The notes under the pieces: model-generated | The model's input: the letters and a program-made list of their open reading frames with translations, nothing else | Database searches by the model: none | Told to the model about the DNA's origin: nothing | Shown: positions 35,290-42,643 of the stretch, piece by piece | Numbering within the stretch: position 1 is the first letter of the stretch | How the letters are laid out: each line of letters starts with the position of its first letter | Virus record (IMG/VR): IMGVR_UViG_3300046727_000310 | Coordinates: 1 to 50,306 of that record | DNA: 50,306 nucleotides | Source of the DNA: a virus | Reading direction: 5' to 3' (one strand) | Translations under genes and position numbers: made by a program

Positions 35290-35655
35290 TTGACCGACGT
35301 TTCCGCATCTCTGCGCGAGTTATCGGAGCCATGGGCGCGTGGCGACAAGATCAAGGCGGCGATCGCCAGAGCGGCCCGTGCCGCCGGCCTTTCGTACTGG
35401 CGCGCATTCGACATTTGGTACGGCAAGGCCCGCCGGATCGAGCCAGCCGAAGCCGCCCGCATCGCAGCCGCGCTCCAGCGCAAATCCGATGAGCACGCCC
35501 GCAATGAACTTCATGAACTCCGCACGCGGCTCCTCCGGCTCGAGTCCCTACTCATTCAGACGGACCCGGACTTTCATCGCCCGACTATTGATCAAACTCG
35601 GGAAGCGCTGCGCGACATGGGCCGTAGTGATCGCGCCCTGGCTCGGAAACGATGA
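35290..35655 (+). CDS. Small regulatory or replication-region protein
   Basis: 121 residues from a TTG start with GGGAGG 6 bases upstream. N-terminal half: AAIARAARAAGLSYWRAFDIWYGKARRIEPAEAARIAAAL, which looks like a small HTH domain. The second half is a coiled helix (ARNELHELRTRLLRLESLL). A 20-codon frame (35231-35293) ends over the TTG, so it may be coupled. Function unknown. Confidence 0.6.
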   Translation: MTDVSASLRELSEPWARGDKIKAAIARAARAAGLSYWRAFDIWYGKARRIEPAEAARIAAALQRKSDEHARNELHELRTRLLRLESLLIQTDPDFHRPTIDQTREALRDMGRSDRALARKR

Positions 35656-35683
35656 AGACCTGCATCGACGATGAGAGCGCGAC

Positions 35684-35989
35684 ATGGATTGCCCGACGTG
35701 CCCGCGCTGCCACCAACCGATCCGCCGTGAGCGGTTCGGCGTCTATCTGCCTGAGCTCAAGGGCCGCATCGTCGACGCGATCGCGGCGGCCGGCGACATC
35801 GGGATCGGCGTCGACGACCTGATCGCGACCGTCTGGGGCACGGGCGGCAGCAACCGCAACACCGTCAAGTCGCACATCCAGCAACTCAACGAGCTGCTCG
35901 CTGGCAGCGGCGTGCGGATAAGCCGCGAGGGCTGCCGGTACCAGCCGGGGCATTACGTCATCACGCGCAGCAAGAGGGCAGCGGCATGA
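35684..35989 (+). CDS. Winged-helix protein with zinc-ribbon start
   Basis: 101 residues. CPTCPRCHQP gives three Cys (CxxCxxC) for a possible zinc knuckle. The rest reads as a response-regulator-type winged helix (GRIVDAIAAAGDIGIGVDDL, NTVKSHIQQLNELLAGSGVR, GYRYQPGHY-like end). Likely DNA binding in early gene control. ATGA overlap with the methyltransferase. Confidence 0.7.
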   Translation: MDCPTCPRCHQPIRRERFGVYLPELKGRIVDAIAAAGDIGIGVDDLIATVWGTGGSNRNTVKSHIQQLNELLAGSGVRISREGCRYQPGHYVITRSKRAAA

Positions 35990-36915
35990 GAAAACAAGCA
36001 AAGCTGCTCGCGAATTTCCTTGGCGCGACCAAGGAACTCACGAGCGAATACGCCGAACTGGCTGGCATTACGCCGAAAGAATTAGAACAAATAGGAAATG
36101 CTGTAACGAAAATCAAAAGCGCCGACGAACGTAAAGCACTTGCGAAGATGCTGGCCGCGAAAGGCCTAACCACTCGCCAGATTGCAGACCTGACGGGCTG
36201 GTCGCATGAGACGATTGCCGCTGATCTACGCCCTCGTCAGAAATCTGACGAAAACCGTCAGAAGTCTGACAGCACGAGCGCCGGCTCTCCCACCGCTCGT
36301 GCCCGCAATGATGAGCGAGCGGCAGAAGTCGCGGCGGAGGTCGAGGGCGAGGGAGTGACACCGGAACCGCAGGAAAAATACCGCATCATCTATGCCGATC
36401 CGCCCTGGTCTTATGGCGACACGACTCTGGTGCCGCATCGGATGGGGTTGCCGGCTGGCGATGCGCGCGAGCACTACCCGACAATGGAGCTTTCCGCAAT
36501 CTGCGCGTTGCCCGTCAACCATTGGGTAGAAGACAATGCGGTGCTTTTCCTCTGGGCGACGTCGCCGATGCTGCAGGAAGCACTCCAGGTCGTGAATGCC
36601 TGGGGCTTCGAATACAAGGCGTCATTCGTGTGGGACAAGATCAAGCACAACATGGGGCACTACAATTCGGTGCGCCACGAGGTGCTTTTGGTCTGCACGC
36701 GCGGCTCCTGCCAGCCAGACAAGCAACAGCTCTTCGACAGCGTGCAGAGCATCGAGCGCAGCGACAAGCATAGCCAGAAGCCAGTCGAATTCTACGACAT
36801 CATCGAGACGCTCTACACGCATGGCCGAAAGCTCGAAATGTTTACGCGCCGCAAACGTGACGGATGGGACGTCTACGGTCATGTGGCCGAATTGAACGAC
36901 GAGGCCGCGGAATGA
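35986..36915 (+). CDS. MT-A70-type DNA adenine methyltransferase with HTH start
   Basis: 309 residues. N-terminal helix-turn-helix (GLTTRQIADLTGWSHETIAAD), a low-complexity linker holding two copies of RQKSD, then the MT-A70 fold: IIYADPPWSYGD with catalytic DPPW at about 138-141, FLWATSPMLQEAL, KASFVWDKIKHNMGH, EVLLVCTRGSC, KPVEFYDIIETLYTHGRKLEMF. It uses S-adenosylmethionine to methylate adenine. In phages this often protects DNA from host restriction. Coupled by ATGA to both neighbours, including a DUF3883-like partner. Confidence 0.85.
   Translation: MRKQAKLLANFLGATKELTSEYAELAGITPKELEQIGNAVTKIKSADERKALAKMLAAKGLTTRQIADLTGWSHETIAADLRPRQKSDENRQKSDSTSAGSPTARARNDERAAEVAAEVEGEGVTPEPQEKYRIIYADPPWSYGDTTLVPHRMGLPAGDAREHYPTMELSAICALPVNHWVEDNAVLFLWATSPMLQEALQVVNAWGFEYKASFVWDKIKHNMGHYNSVRHEVLLVCTRGSCQPDKQQLFDSVQSIERSDKHSQKPVEFYDIIETLYTHGRKLEMFTRRKRDGWDVYGHVAELNDEAAE
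36236..36270. repeat. Two tandem dyads GTCAGA-NN-TCTGAC in the methyltransferase gene
   Basis: GTCAGAAATCTGAC at 36236-36249 and GTCAGAAGTCTGAC at 36257-36270, spaced 21 bases. They encode the peptide repeat RQKSDENRQKSD, so they may simply be coding repeats. The exact palindromic arms at two helical turns leave room for a protein-binding role. Confidence 0.4.
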
Positions 36916-37688
36916 AGCTCGCGACTCTTAGTAAGCGTGGCACGGATATTGTTGCTGCGGGCTTGAAGCTCTCGCGGCGGTTCACTCGTGCCGATCTTGC
37001 CGAGGAATATGGAAGGGCTCGGCTCGCTCGCGATGGCCAATTGCCGCAACATTGGAAGCAGGGCATCAGCAACGAGTTGCAGCGGCTCGGCAGCGGCTTC
37101 TCGCGATTTCACCAGGAGGGGCGGCGGGTTGATCTAATAACGCGCGTCGGATCTGGTAAGTATTGTTTCCGTGATGAAGTCAGGCCGAAGCTAATCCAAG
37201 CCGCAAACGAACGCGCAAATCTATTCACATGTCAGAACGTGCTCGTTCTACCGATCGAGGCCGATGATGTTGCCGGCGAGCCGACGAGCCATTCGATCGG
37301 CGTCTACGCGCACCAGAAGATCATGGCACTGATGCAAAGCAGAGATTACGAAACGAAGGACACATCAACTGGTCGTTCATACGATTTCACCTTCTGTGGC
37401 CGCAACCGTTTTCATTCGCCACAAATCATGGAATGCAAAGGAACACGTCTAGCCGATGGGGATTTTTCTGTGACGCCAAACGAGGTGACCGTGATGGCTC
37501 TCAACCCAACAAATTATTGGTTGGGTGTTGTTTATTCCATCGATATTACGAATGGGATTGCATCCGGGGGAACAGCATTCATCACATCACCACTAGTCCT
37601 TGCCAAATGGCAGTTCACGAAAACCTTCCGATTACGGCGCATGCCCGATGCGCGGGAACAAGAGATTGGACAAGGGCGATTGCTATGA
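36912..37688 (+). CDS. DUF3883-like protein, possible nuclease partner
   Basis: 258 residues from ATG 36912. The N-terminal part is helical (SRRFTRADLAEEYGRARLA). The C-terminal part resembles the DUF3883 fold: SHSIGVYAHQKIMALMQSR, RSYDFTFCGRNRFHSPQI, MECKGTRLADGDFSVTPNEV, YWLGVVYSIDI. The Asp of YDFTF and the ExK of MECKGT would form a PD-(D/E)XK-type site. It directly follows an adenine methyltransferase, so a small restriction-modification-like unit is possible. Function not shown. Confidence 0.55.
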   Translation: MKLATLSKRGTDIVAAGLKLSRRFTRADLAEEYGRARLARDGQLPQHWKQGISNELQRLGSGFSRFHQEGRRVDLITRVGSGKYCFRDEVRPKLIQAANERANLFTCQNVLVLPIEADDVAGEPTSHSIGVYAHQKIMALMQSRDYETKDTSTGRSYDFTFCGRNRFHSPQIMECKGTRLADGDFSVTPNEVTVMALNPTNYWLGVVYSIDITNGIASGGTAFITSPLVLAKWQFTKTFRLRRMPDAREQEIGQGRLL

Positions 37689-37698
37689 GCGACGACAA

Positions 37699-37821
37699 AT
37701 GGCAACCATAAAAAAGGGAATCCTGGTTCCTGCCCCGCAATGGTGGAAGCACCTGCGCAAGTGGAAGCGCGTGTTCTGGAAGCGTCATCGCAAGGCCGAG
37801 CGGAACGAGGCGCGCTCATGA
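37699..37821 (+). CDS. Very basic small protein, 40 residues
   Basis: MATIKKGILVPAPQWWKHLR, then KWKRVFWKRHRKAERNEARS. Stop overlaps the VRR-NUC start (ATGA, 37818-37821). Trp/Lys/Arg-rich, so membrane- or nucleic-acid-binding is possible. Support is coupling and composition. Confidence 0.5.
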   Translation: MATIKKGILVPAPQWWKHLRKWKRVFWKRHRKAERNEARS

Positions 37822-38342
37822 CCAAGCTCGGCAAGCGGCTGATCAAGGCCGCAGATGAAGCTCTCGTCATCGCACGCGGCGAAGCCAGCGCGCGGCAACT
37901 CAATCTGTTCCGTGGCAAGCGTCAGCGCGGCGAGCGGGTCGACGTCTCGCCGTCTGAATTCCAACTGCAATGCGAGGTGGCGGATCTGCTGCGGCGCTGC
38001 GCCAAACCGACGTGGCTGTGGACCCACCTTCCTTTCGGCGAGGCGCGGCCGGCGGAATTCCGCAACGGGGTGCGGGTGAGTTACGCGGGCGAGCGGCTGA
38101 AGCGGATGGGCGTGCGGCCGGGGTGGCCGGATTTCATTTTCCTGGCGCCGAAGGACGCTGATCATCCGGTCCACTTCCTCGAGCTCAAGCGCAAGCGCGG
38201 GCGCATGTCGGAGCATCAGGCCGGCTTCGCGCTGTGGTGCATGCTCAACGGCATTCCGCACGCCGTCGTGGACAACGTCGCGGCTGCCGTCGCGGTGCTC
38301 GAGCGGTGGGACGTGTGGCGCCTCAAGCCGGAGGTGCAATGA
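37818..38342 (+). CDS. VRR-NUC domain nuclease
   Basis: 174 residues from ATG 37818. ESEFQLQCEV-type start (PSEFQLQCEVADLLRR), WTHLPFGEARPAEF, RMGVRPGWPDFIFLAPKDAD, HFLELKRKRGRMSEHQAGF. The Asp in WPDF, ELK and the Gln after it make the VRR-NUC core of the PD-(D/E)XK nucleases, often seen in phage replication modules as a structure-selective nuclease. The open frame to 37740 overlaps the previous gene and is not used. Confidence 0.85.
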   Translation: MTKLGKRLIKAADEALVIARGEASARQLNLFRGKRQRGERVDVSPSEFQLQCEVADLLRRCAKPTWLWTHLPFGEARPAEFRNGVRVSYAGERLKRMGVRPGWPDFIFLAPKDADHPVHFLELKRKRGRMSEHQAGFALWCMLNGIPHAVVDNVAAAVAVLERWDVWRLKPEVQ

Positions 38343-38578
38343 TGTTTAAGCCACCAGAACCGATCGAAGACGGCAACGGCGCCAAGGAAGCGTTGCAGCG
38401 ATATTTTGCCTCGCATTTTGACACGGCCGAAGACACCGATGACGCCGTGACGCACCTGTTGGCATGGCTGTGGGACCAGGGGTTTGTTGTTGTTCCATTG
38501 TCCGATGAGCGAGCTTTGGAAACGTTGAAAAAGCTGTTTCGCGCCGGGAGGGACTTAATTCCCGGGGCAAAAAGATGA
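38339..38578 (+). CDS. Small helical protein, 79 residues
   Basis: MMFKPPEPIEDGNGAKEALQ, then RYFASHFDTAEDTDDAVTHL and AWLWDQGFVVVPLSDERAL. ATGA-coupled to the nuclease. Acidic front and a hydrophobic helix. No family recognised. Confidence 0.55.
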   Translation: MMFKPPEPIEDGNGAKEALQRYFASHFDTAEDTDDAVTHLLAWLWDQGFVVVPLSDERALETLKKLFRAGRDLIPGAKR

Positions 38579-38588
38579 GGCGCAACCA

Positions 38589-38882
38589 GTGTCGAAGAAA
38601 CCCAGTCTCGAGAAGCCGGCCCGGAAGGATGTGGGGACAAGTCCCTCGGCGAGCGCGGTCAATGAGGCGGTCCACGTCGCCTTCAATCAAAAGGGCACCC
38701 CCGACGCGATCGACATCATCGCGGACCAGAGCGGCGAGGAACTGCGGTCGCTTGGGGATAAGCTGCGCCTGCAGCGCGGCATCCTGGCCGAGCGGCGGGC
38801 GCAGGTGCAGCACGTCGTCAACGCGCTCGATGCGCAGATCGAGGTTCTGGATCGCGCGGTTGCCCTGATCGAGGCCAACTGA
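38589..38882 (+). CDS. Small coiled-coil protein, 97 residues
   Basis: GTG start at 38589. Charged front, then one long helix (SLGDKLRLQRGILAERRAQV, VNALDAQIEVLDRAVALIE). Located between two small genes of the replication module. Function unknown. Confidence 0.55.
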   Translation: MSKKPSLEKPARKDVGTSPSASAVNEAVHVAFNQKGTPDAIDIIADQSGEELRSLGDKLRLQRGILAERRAQVQHVVNALDAQIEVLDRAVALIEAN

Positions 38883-38900
38883 CCGTGGGCTGGAGACGCT

Positions 38901-39113
38901 ATGTCGGGCCGGCAAAAAGTGGCACCGATCCTGGTCCTGCGCGCGCGGGCGGAAGCGCGCGCCCTGCTCTACGGCTGCAATGAATTCGACTACGGCGCGG
39001 CGACCGATCCGCTGCTGCAATACGCGTTCAAGGCCGGGCTCATCGACCTGCTGGGCATCTCGGCCTGCGAGGCCATCATCTGCAATCCGTTCGCTAGGTA
39101 TTTCCCCGTATGA
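38901..39113 (+). CDS. Small protein before the RepA-like ATPase
   Basis: 70 residues: MSGRQKVAPILVLRARAEAR, then ALLYGCNEFDYGAATDPLLQ. The stop overlaps the ATPase start by ATGA (39110-39113), so they are translated together. No motif. Confidence 0.55.
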   Translation: MSGRQKVAPILVLRARAEARALLYGCNEFDYGAATDPLLQYAFKAGLIDLLGISACEAIICNPFARYFPV

Positions 39114-40633
39114 CCATCGAGGACCGCTTCCGGGAAGGCTTGGCGAACTGGCGGGCGGTGCTGGCCAGCCTGGGCGAGGGCGACATCGAGGCCTGCGCCA
39201 AGGCGTTCGACGAGGCCGCCAAGGATGCCGCCGGCTACGTCGCGGGCGGGCTCCCCATGGCCACCGCAATCGATGCCCTCTACGAGATGGCGCAGGCCCA
39301 CGGGCTGGTCGCTGCGTTGGGCGAGGACGGGCTGCAGACCCGGATCGCGGCCGCCTTCGCCGAGGTCCCGCGGCCGCCCGGGATGCCACCCAACGGACCC
39401 GCCGCGGGGAGCAATGGCCCGGCCGGCCCCGCCCACAAGCCCAACGGGCCGGTGGCGACCGATCTGCCGGTGGTGTTCCCGTTTCCGATCGACGGCACGA
39501 AGCTGCCGCGGCGGCCGTGGCTGGTGCCGGGCCTGCTGCTGCGGCGCCAGGTCACCCTGATGGTGGCGCCGCCGGGCAGCGGCAAGAGCCTGCTGACGCT
39601 GCAACTGGCGATGCTGTGCGTGTCCGGAATGACCAGCTGGGCGGGCTGGCGGCCGCGCGGCCGCTACCGGGTGCTGATCATCAATGTCGAGGAGGACGCG
39701 GAGGAAATGAGCCGGCGGCTGTGCGCCGCGGCGGAGGTGATGGGGTTGGACCAGGTGGATTTGCAGGGCCGTGTGGTGCTGGCGAAGGCGGCGTCGATCG
39801 TGGTCGCCATCGCCGACAGCCGCACCAAGACCGTCACCGCGACACCGATGCTGGAGCGGGTCGTGCGCGCGCTGATGACCCTGCAGATCGACATCGTGGT
39901 GGTCGACCCGTTTGCGGAGACGTTCGCCGGCGACGAGAACTCCAATTCCGAATTGAAGTGGGCGGCAGTGCTGTGGCGGGAGGTGGCGCGGCGCACCAAC
40001 GCGGCCGTGATGCTGGTCCACCACACCAAGAAATACGCGCAGAACATGGCCGGCGATCCCGACGCCAGCCGCGGCGGCGGTTCCCTGGCCGGGGTGGCGC
40101 GCATCGTCGCCACGCTGTTCCCGATGACACGCGAGGAGGCGACCGCCTTCGAGATCGATCCCGACACCCACAATCACTACCTGCGCTTCGACGACGCCAA
40201 GGCCAATCTCAGCCTGATGAGCGCGGCCGCCCGCTGGTTCCAGAAACAGTCCCGCACCCTCAACAATGCCGGCGATGGCGAGCCGGCCGACGAGGTCGGC
40301 GTGCTGGTGCCATTCCTGCCCCCCAACATCTTCGACGCCATGACCACCGACGTGGCCAAGGCCATCCTCGACGAGCTCGAGGCCGGCGGCAAAGACGACG
40401 ATGGCGGGTCGACCGGCGAGCCCTTCACGCTGCGCAAGACCAAGCGTTGGGCGGTCCCGGTGCTGCAGCAATACCTGCAATGCTCCGAACAGGATGGCCG
40501 CAAGATCCTCGACAAATGGATCAAGAACGGCGTGCTGGAGGAGGCGGATACCTACGTCAAGTCAGCAAAAAAGCGGCGCGTCGGCCTACACGTCAAGGCG
40601 AGGCCGGGCGACCTGATCGAGGTGGGCGTATGA
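39110..40633 (+). CDS. RepA-like RecA-fold helicase/ATPase
   Basis: 507 residues. N-terminal helical region, Pro/Gly linker, then RecA-type core: TLMVAPPGSGKSLLTLQLAM (Walker A near residues 152-160), YRVLIINVEEDAEEMSRR, DIVVVDPFAETF (Walker B near 262-270), AVMLVHHTKKYAQNM (sensor His). The C-terminal part is winged-helix-like (EQDGRKILDKWIKNGVL). This is the RepA/AAA_25 hexameric helicase type used as replicative helicase or loader by phages. Repeats typical of an origin lie directly downstream. Confidence 0.85.
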   Translation: MTIEDRFREGLANWRAVLASLGEGDIEACAKAFDEAAKDAAGYVAGGLPMATAIDALYEMAQAHGLVAALGEDGLQTRIAAAFAEVPRPPGMPPNGPAAGSNGPAGPAHKPNGPVATDLPVVFPFPIDGTKLPRRPWLVPGLLLRRQVTLMVAPPGSGKSLLTLQLAMLCVSGMTSWAGWRPRGRYRVLIINVEEDAEEMSRRLCAAAEVMGLDQVDLQGRVVLAKAASIVVAIADSRTKTVTATPMLERVVRALMTLQIDIVVVDPFAETFAGDENSNSELKWAAVLWREVARRTNAAVMLVHHTKKYAQNMAGDPDASRGGGSLAGVARIVATLFPMTREEATAFEIDPDTHNHYLRFDDAKANLSLMSAAARWFQKQSRTLNNAGDGEPADEVGVLVPFLPPNIFDAMTTDVAKAILDELEAGGKDDDGGSTGEPFTLRKTKRWAVPVLQQYLQCSEQDGRKILDKWIKNGVLEEADTYVKSAKKRRVGLHVKARPGDLIEVGV

Positions 40634-40767
40634 CAACCCCGGAGCATAATGGAGCGCAATTAATTATGCTCCATTACGCTCCATTACGCTCCGCTCTCCA
40701 TTTTTTATGCACGAAATGTTCGACAGGATCCCACCCGAGGTCACCGGATTGCAACCGATCGAGGTGA
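40630..40767 (+). CDS. Possible small ORF over the iterons
   Basis: ATG 40630 is coupled to the ATPase stop (ATGA). The product of 45 residues starts MTTPEHNGAQLIMLHYAPLR and its middle is set by the iteron repeats. The protein has no recognisable feature. The reading frame may be open by chance. Confidence 0.25.
   Translation: MTTPEHNGAQLIMLHYAPLRSALHFLCTKCSTGSHPRSPDCNRSR
40641..40692. repeat. Iteron-like decamer array (candidate origin or initiator site)
   Basis: Five decamers of the type GGAGCRTAAT: two direct (40641-40650 GGAGCATAAT, 40651-40660 GGAGCGCAAT) and three inverted (40663-40672 ATTATGCTCC, 40673-40682 and 40683-40692 ATTACGCTCC), phased at 10 bp. The first and third form an inverted repeat. 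Such phased repeats next to a replication ATPase are typical of iterons bound by an initiator. Confidence 0.6.
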
Positions 40768-40835
40768 AAATGCATTCTTCAGTTGTGGGCAAAAACACCG
40801 CCGTAGTTTTGATTTTGAAATCGGCGGTCAAATAG
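40707..40835 (+). CDS. Possible small ORF, 42 residues
   Basis: ATG 40707: MHEMFDRIPPEVTGLQPIEV, then KMHSSVVGKNTAVVLILKSAV-K and TAG at 40833-40835. The composition looks protein-like and better than the overlapping frame, but there is no ribosome site. Uncertain. Confidence 0.35.
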   Translation: MHEMFDRIPPEVTGLQPIEVKMHSSVVGKNTAVVLILKSAVK

Positions 40836-41315
40836 CGGGTGGGGCCAAATTCGGCGGCGAAACACCCGCGCTTTTTTTCCTCGTATTCCCCTACGGGAAA
40901 ATCGGCGAAAAGGCGGCGCCGCATTTTTCCGCCGCCGTTTCACTAAGGCGAAAAAAGTGCGGCGGGCCGTGCCAGGGGGAATACGAGGAAAATAACCGCG
41001 CAAGCGCCCCAACCAATCCAGTTGTATTTTGTGCAGTGCAGCATAAGGGTTTTCGGGGGCCAGATATGAAAAGGGCACTGAGATAGACGATCGAGGGGGG
41101 TGGCCTGGCCAGCGTCCCCCCGGGGCGGCGGGGGGTGTACCGGGGCGGCGGCGATCGGGATCGAGCTGGAAGGAAAGCGCAGCTCTCCGCAACAAAATTG
41201 CGCGTGGGGGTGCGAGGATGTTCGTTGGCGCGAGCTGTGCTACCATAGGCGCAGCCGAGCGGCGTTGAAGGCGCCGCCCGGCCACTTGGCAAAGCAACCT
41301 GGATTGGAGGTCACC
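40835..41315. other. Gene-free structured region, candidate origin
   Basis: About 480 bases with no convincing gene. A perfect 17-bp inverted repeat (40875-40891 TTTTCCTCGTATTCCCC with 40976-40992) encloses a GC hairpin (GGCGGCG 40912-40918 with CGCCGCC 40930-40936). A further pair GCGGGTG/CACCCGC is at 40835-40841 and 40863-40869. After 41000 the sequence is GC-rich with G-runs (41093-41140), and a ribosome site GGAGG appears at 41307-41311 for the next gene. The structures, together with the iterons, suggest an origin or a bidirectional termination region. Confidence 0.5.
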
Positions 41316-41645
41316 ATGCCCATCGATGATATTGGACCGAATTCGTTATCAGAAGCCTTCATCGTCCGGCATTCGGACGGCTCGACGGAAGGCCGGCATC
41401 CGGACGACCTGGCGCTTGAAGTCCTAGGGCAAGCGCATCAAAAACGCTCGATCATGGCAGTTATCCGGGCGAAATGCCTAGACTGCTGCTGCTACCAGCA
41501 ATCCGAGGTCCGGCGCTGCACGGCTGTCCACTGCCCGTTATGGCCGTATAGGATGGGGACAAATCCATTTCACGGCGCCCGGGGCAAGGAAGTAGCCCCC
41601 GGAGCATTCATCCGAAAAACTCCTGTTAAAGACGGGGGAGATTGA
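41316..41645 (+). CDS. Small Cys-rich protein
   Basis: 109 residues from ATG 41316. The frame extends upstream to 41100 without ribosome site. SIMAVIRAKCLDCCCYQQSE, VRRCTAVHCPLWPYRMGTNP: six Cys suit a small zinc-binding domain. Proteins with the motif KCLDCC...CPLWPYRMG.NPF are widespread in alphaproteobacterial phages. DNA binding or regulation is plausible. Confidence 0.7.
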   Translation: MPIDDIGPNSLSEAFIVRHSDGSTEGRHPDDLALEVLGQAHQKRSIMAVIRAKCLDCCCYQQSEVRRCTAVHCPLWPYRMGTNPFHGARGKEVAPGAFIRKTPVKDGGD

Positions 41646-41974
41646 ACCTCGCCGCAGTCGTAGACGGTCCGGAACCATACTCCAAACCTCGATCCCAGCG
41701 CACCCCACTACCACAACGTAATGATATCAGCGGCTTAGGTGCTCGCGGCCCTCACGCGTGCAGTGCGCACCGCGCGGATTGTCCTTCGCCAAGGCGGAAC
41801 GGACTTTTGCTCATATTAAGCAAATCCCTCCTCCGTAGCCCACCCGGAACCACGGACTTTTCCCGGCCCGCCGGCGCGATGGCACAAATCGAGAGCGGCC
41901 CTACGCAACAATCTTTCTTGTTCGTGTGCGGAAATGTGCGGATCTTTCCGGTTAATCTGGGATATAATCTGATC
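41646..41974. other. Gap before HNH gene: no gene seen
   Basis: 329 bases. A weak open frame continues into the HNH gene from 41642 but has no protein character. A TATAAT-like box is at about 41962-41967, shortly before the HNH start, with no good -35. Otherwise nothing recognised. Confidence 0.4.
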
Positions 41975-42378
41975 ATGACATGGAATGGGAAGATGCTTCC
42001 TTTGCCGCCGGCTTCCTTGCTGCGAATTCTATTCGACTATGACAAGGAAACCGGCTTGCTCACCTGGAGAATCCGCGGGCCTCGCATTCGGCCTGGCATG
42101 GAAGCTGGGTGGCGTAGCAAGCGTTGGGGCTATCGCAGCGTTACAATTGAATATGAGGAATATCGCGTACATCGCATCATCTGGAAAATGGTAACCGGGC
42201 GCGACCCTGATCCTGAACTAGATCACATCAACCGGATTCGTGATGACAATCGATGGAGTAACCTACGAGAGTGTAATCATTCACAGAACTGTGTGAATAA
42301 ATCCGCTCATGGCTACATTGGGCAGCCCCGCGCGAGTGGCAAATTCGCAGCGCGTCCAAAATGACGAAATGTGCGGAT
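41931..42378 (+). repeat. 13-bp direct repeats flanking the HNH gene
   Basis: GAAATGTGCGGAT occurs at 41931-41943 and 42366-42378, both followed within 12 bases by TCTTTmCGGTT. They bracket the HNH gene and may mark the boundaries of its insertion. No larger mobile unit is visible. Confidence 0.5.
41975..42364 (+). CDS. HNH endonuclease, probably C-terminally truncated
   Basis: 129 residues from ATG 41975. The HNH domain reads YRVHRIIWKMVTGRDPDPEL, LDHINRIRDDNRWSNLRECN, HSQNCVNKSAHGYIG. Members of this type continue with an AP2-like DNA-binding domain (GYIGV..R.SGKF.ARI), as in the gene at 25493. Here the frame ends right there (RASGKFAARPK), so the second domain is missing or out of frame. 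It may be inactive. Confidence 0.75.
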   Translation: MTWNGKMLPLPPASLLRILFDYDKETGLLTWRIRGPRIRPGMEAGWRSKRWGYRSVTIEYEEYRVHRIIWKMVTGRDPDPELDHINRIRDDNRWSNLRECNHSQNCVNKSAHGYIGQPRASGKFAARPK

Positions 42379-42435
42379 ATGTGCCAATCTTTACGGTTGT
42401 GCATTTGTGTTTGTTTGATAGATTGTTGATTGCAA

Positions 42436-42472
42436 GCCCGAATGGCTCGGGCGCAAAGCGAGGATCAGGACA
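42436..42472 (+). promoter_or_regulatory. UGGC-loop hairpin leader, copy 1
   Basis: Hairpin GCCCGA (42436-42441), loop ATGGC, TCGGGC (42447-42452), then AGCGAGGA (42457-42464) and ATG at 42473. It is the first of a series of leaders with the same order of hairpin with UGGC in the loop, A-rich spacer, AGCGAGGA and start. The TGATTGCA before it (about 42428-42435) resembles the start of the elements at 43107 and 43735. Confidence 0.7.
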
Positions 42473-42643
42473 ATGCGCTTTAGGATAGCTTTTTGTTACC
42501 ACGGCCGGGACTACCATGAAGGTTACATGCTGGCACCGCGAGGATGCTCATCGAGCTTTGATGCCGAGCAATGGTTTCTCGTCAACTACTGCAGCAAGGG
42601 TTTGCTCTACACTCTCGCATGCGCTTGCGAGGTGCAATCATGA
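42473..42643 (+). CDS. Small Cys/Tyr-rich protein, 56 residues
   Basis: ATG at 42473 after the leader. MRFRIAFCYHGRDYHEGYML is followed by APRGCSSSFDAEQWFLVNYC, with Cys at several places. Stop TGA 42641-42643 overlaps the next ATG (42640). First gene of the ribozyme-containing operon. Function unknown. Confidence 0.6.
   Translation: MRFRIAFCYHGRDYHEGYMLAPRGCSSSFDAEQWFLVNYCSKGLLYTLACACEVQS

Noticed and set aside
38990-40480. 496-residue minus-strand frame
   Set aside because: Antisense shadow of the ATPase gene in GC-rich DNA, with Gln/His-rich meaningless composition.
38980-40767. 595-residue frame overlapping the RepA-like gene
   Set aside because: Arg/Gly-rich shadow in another frame. 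The real gene in that stretch has Walker motifs and coupled start.
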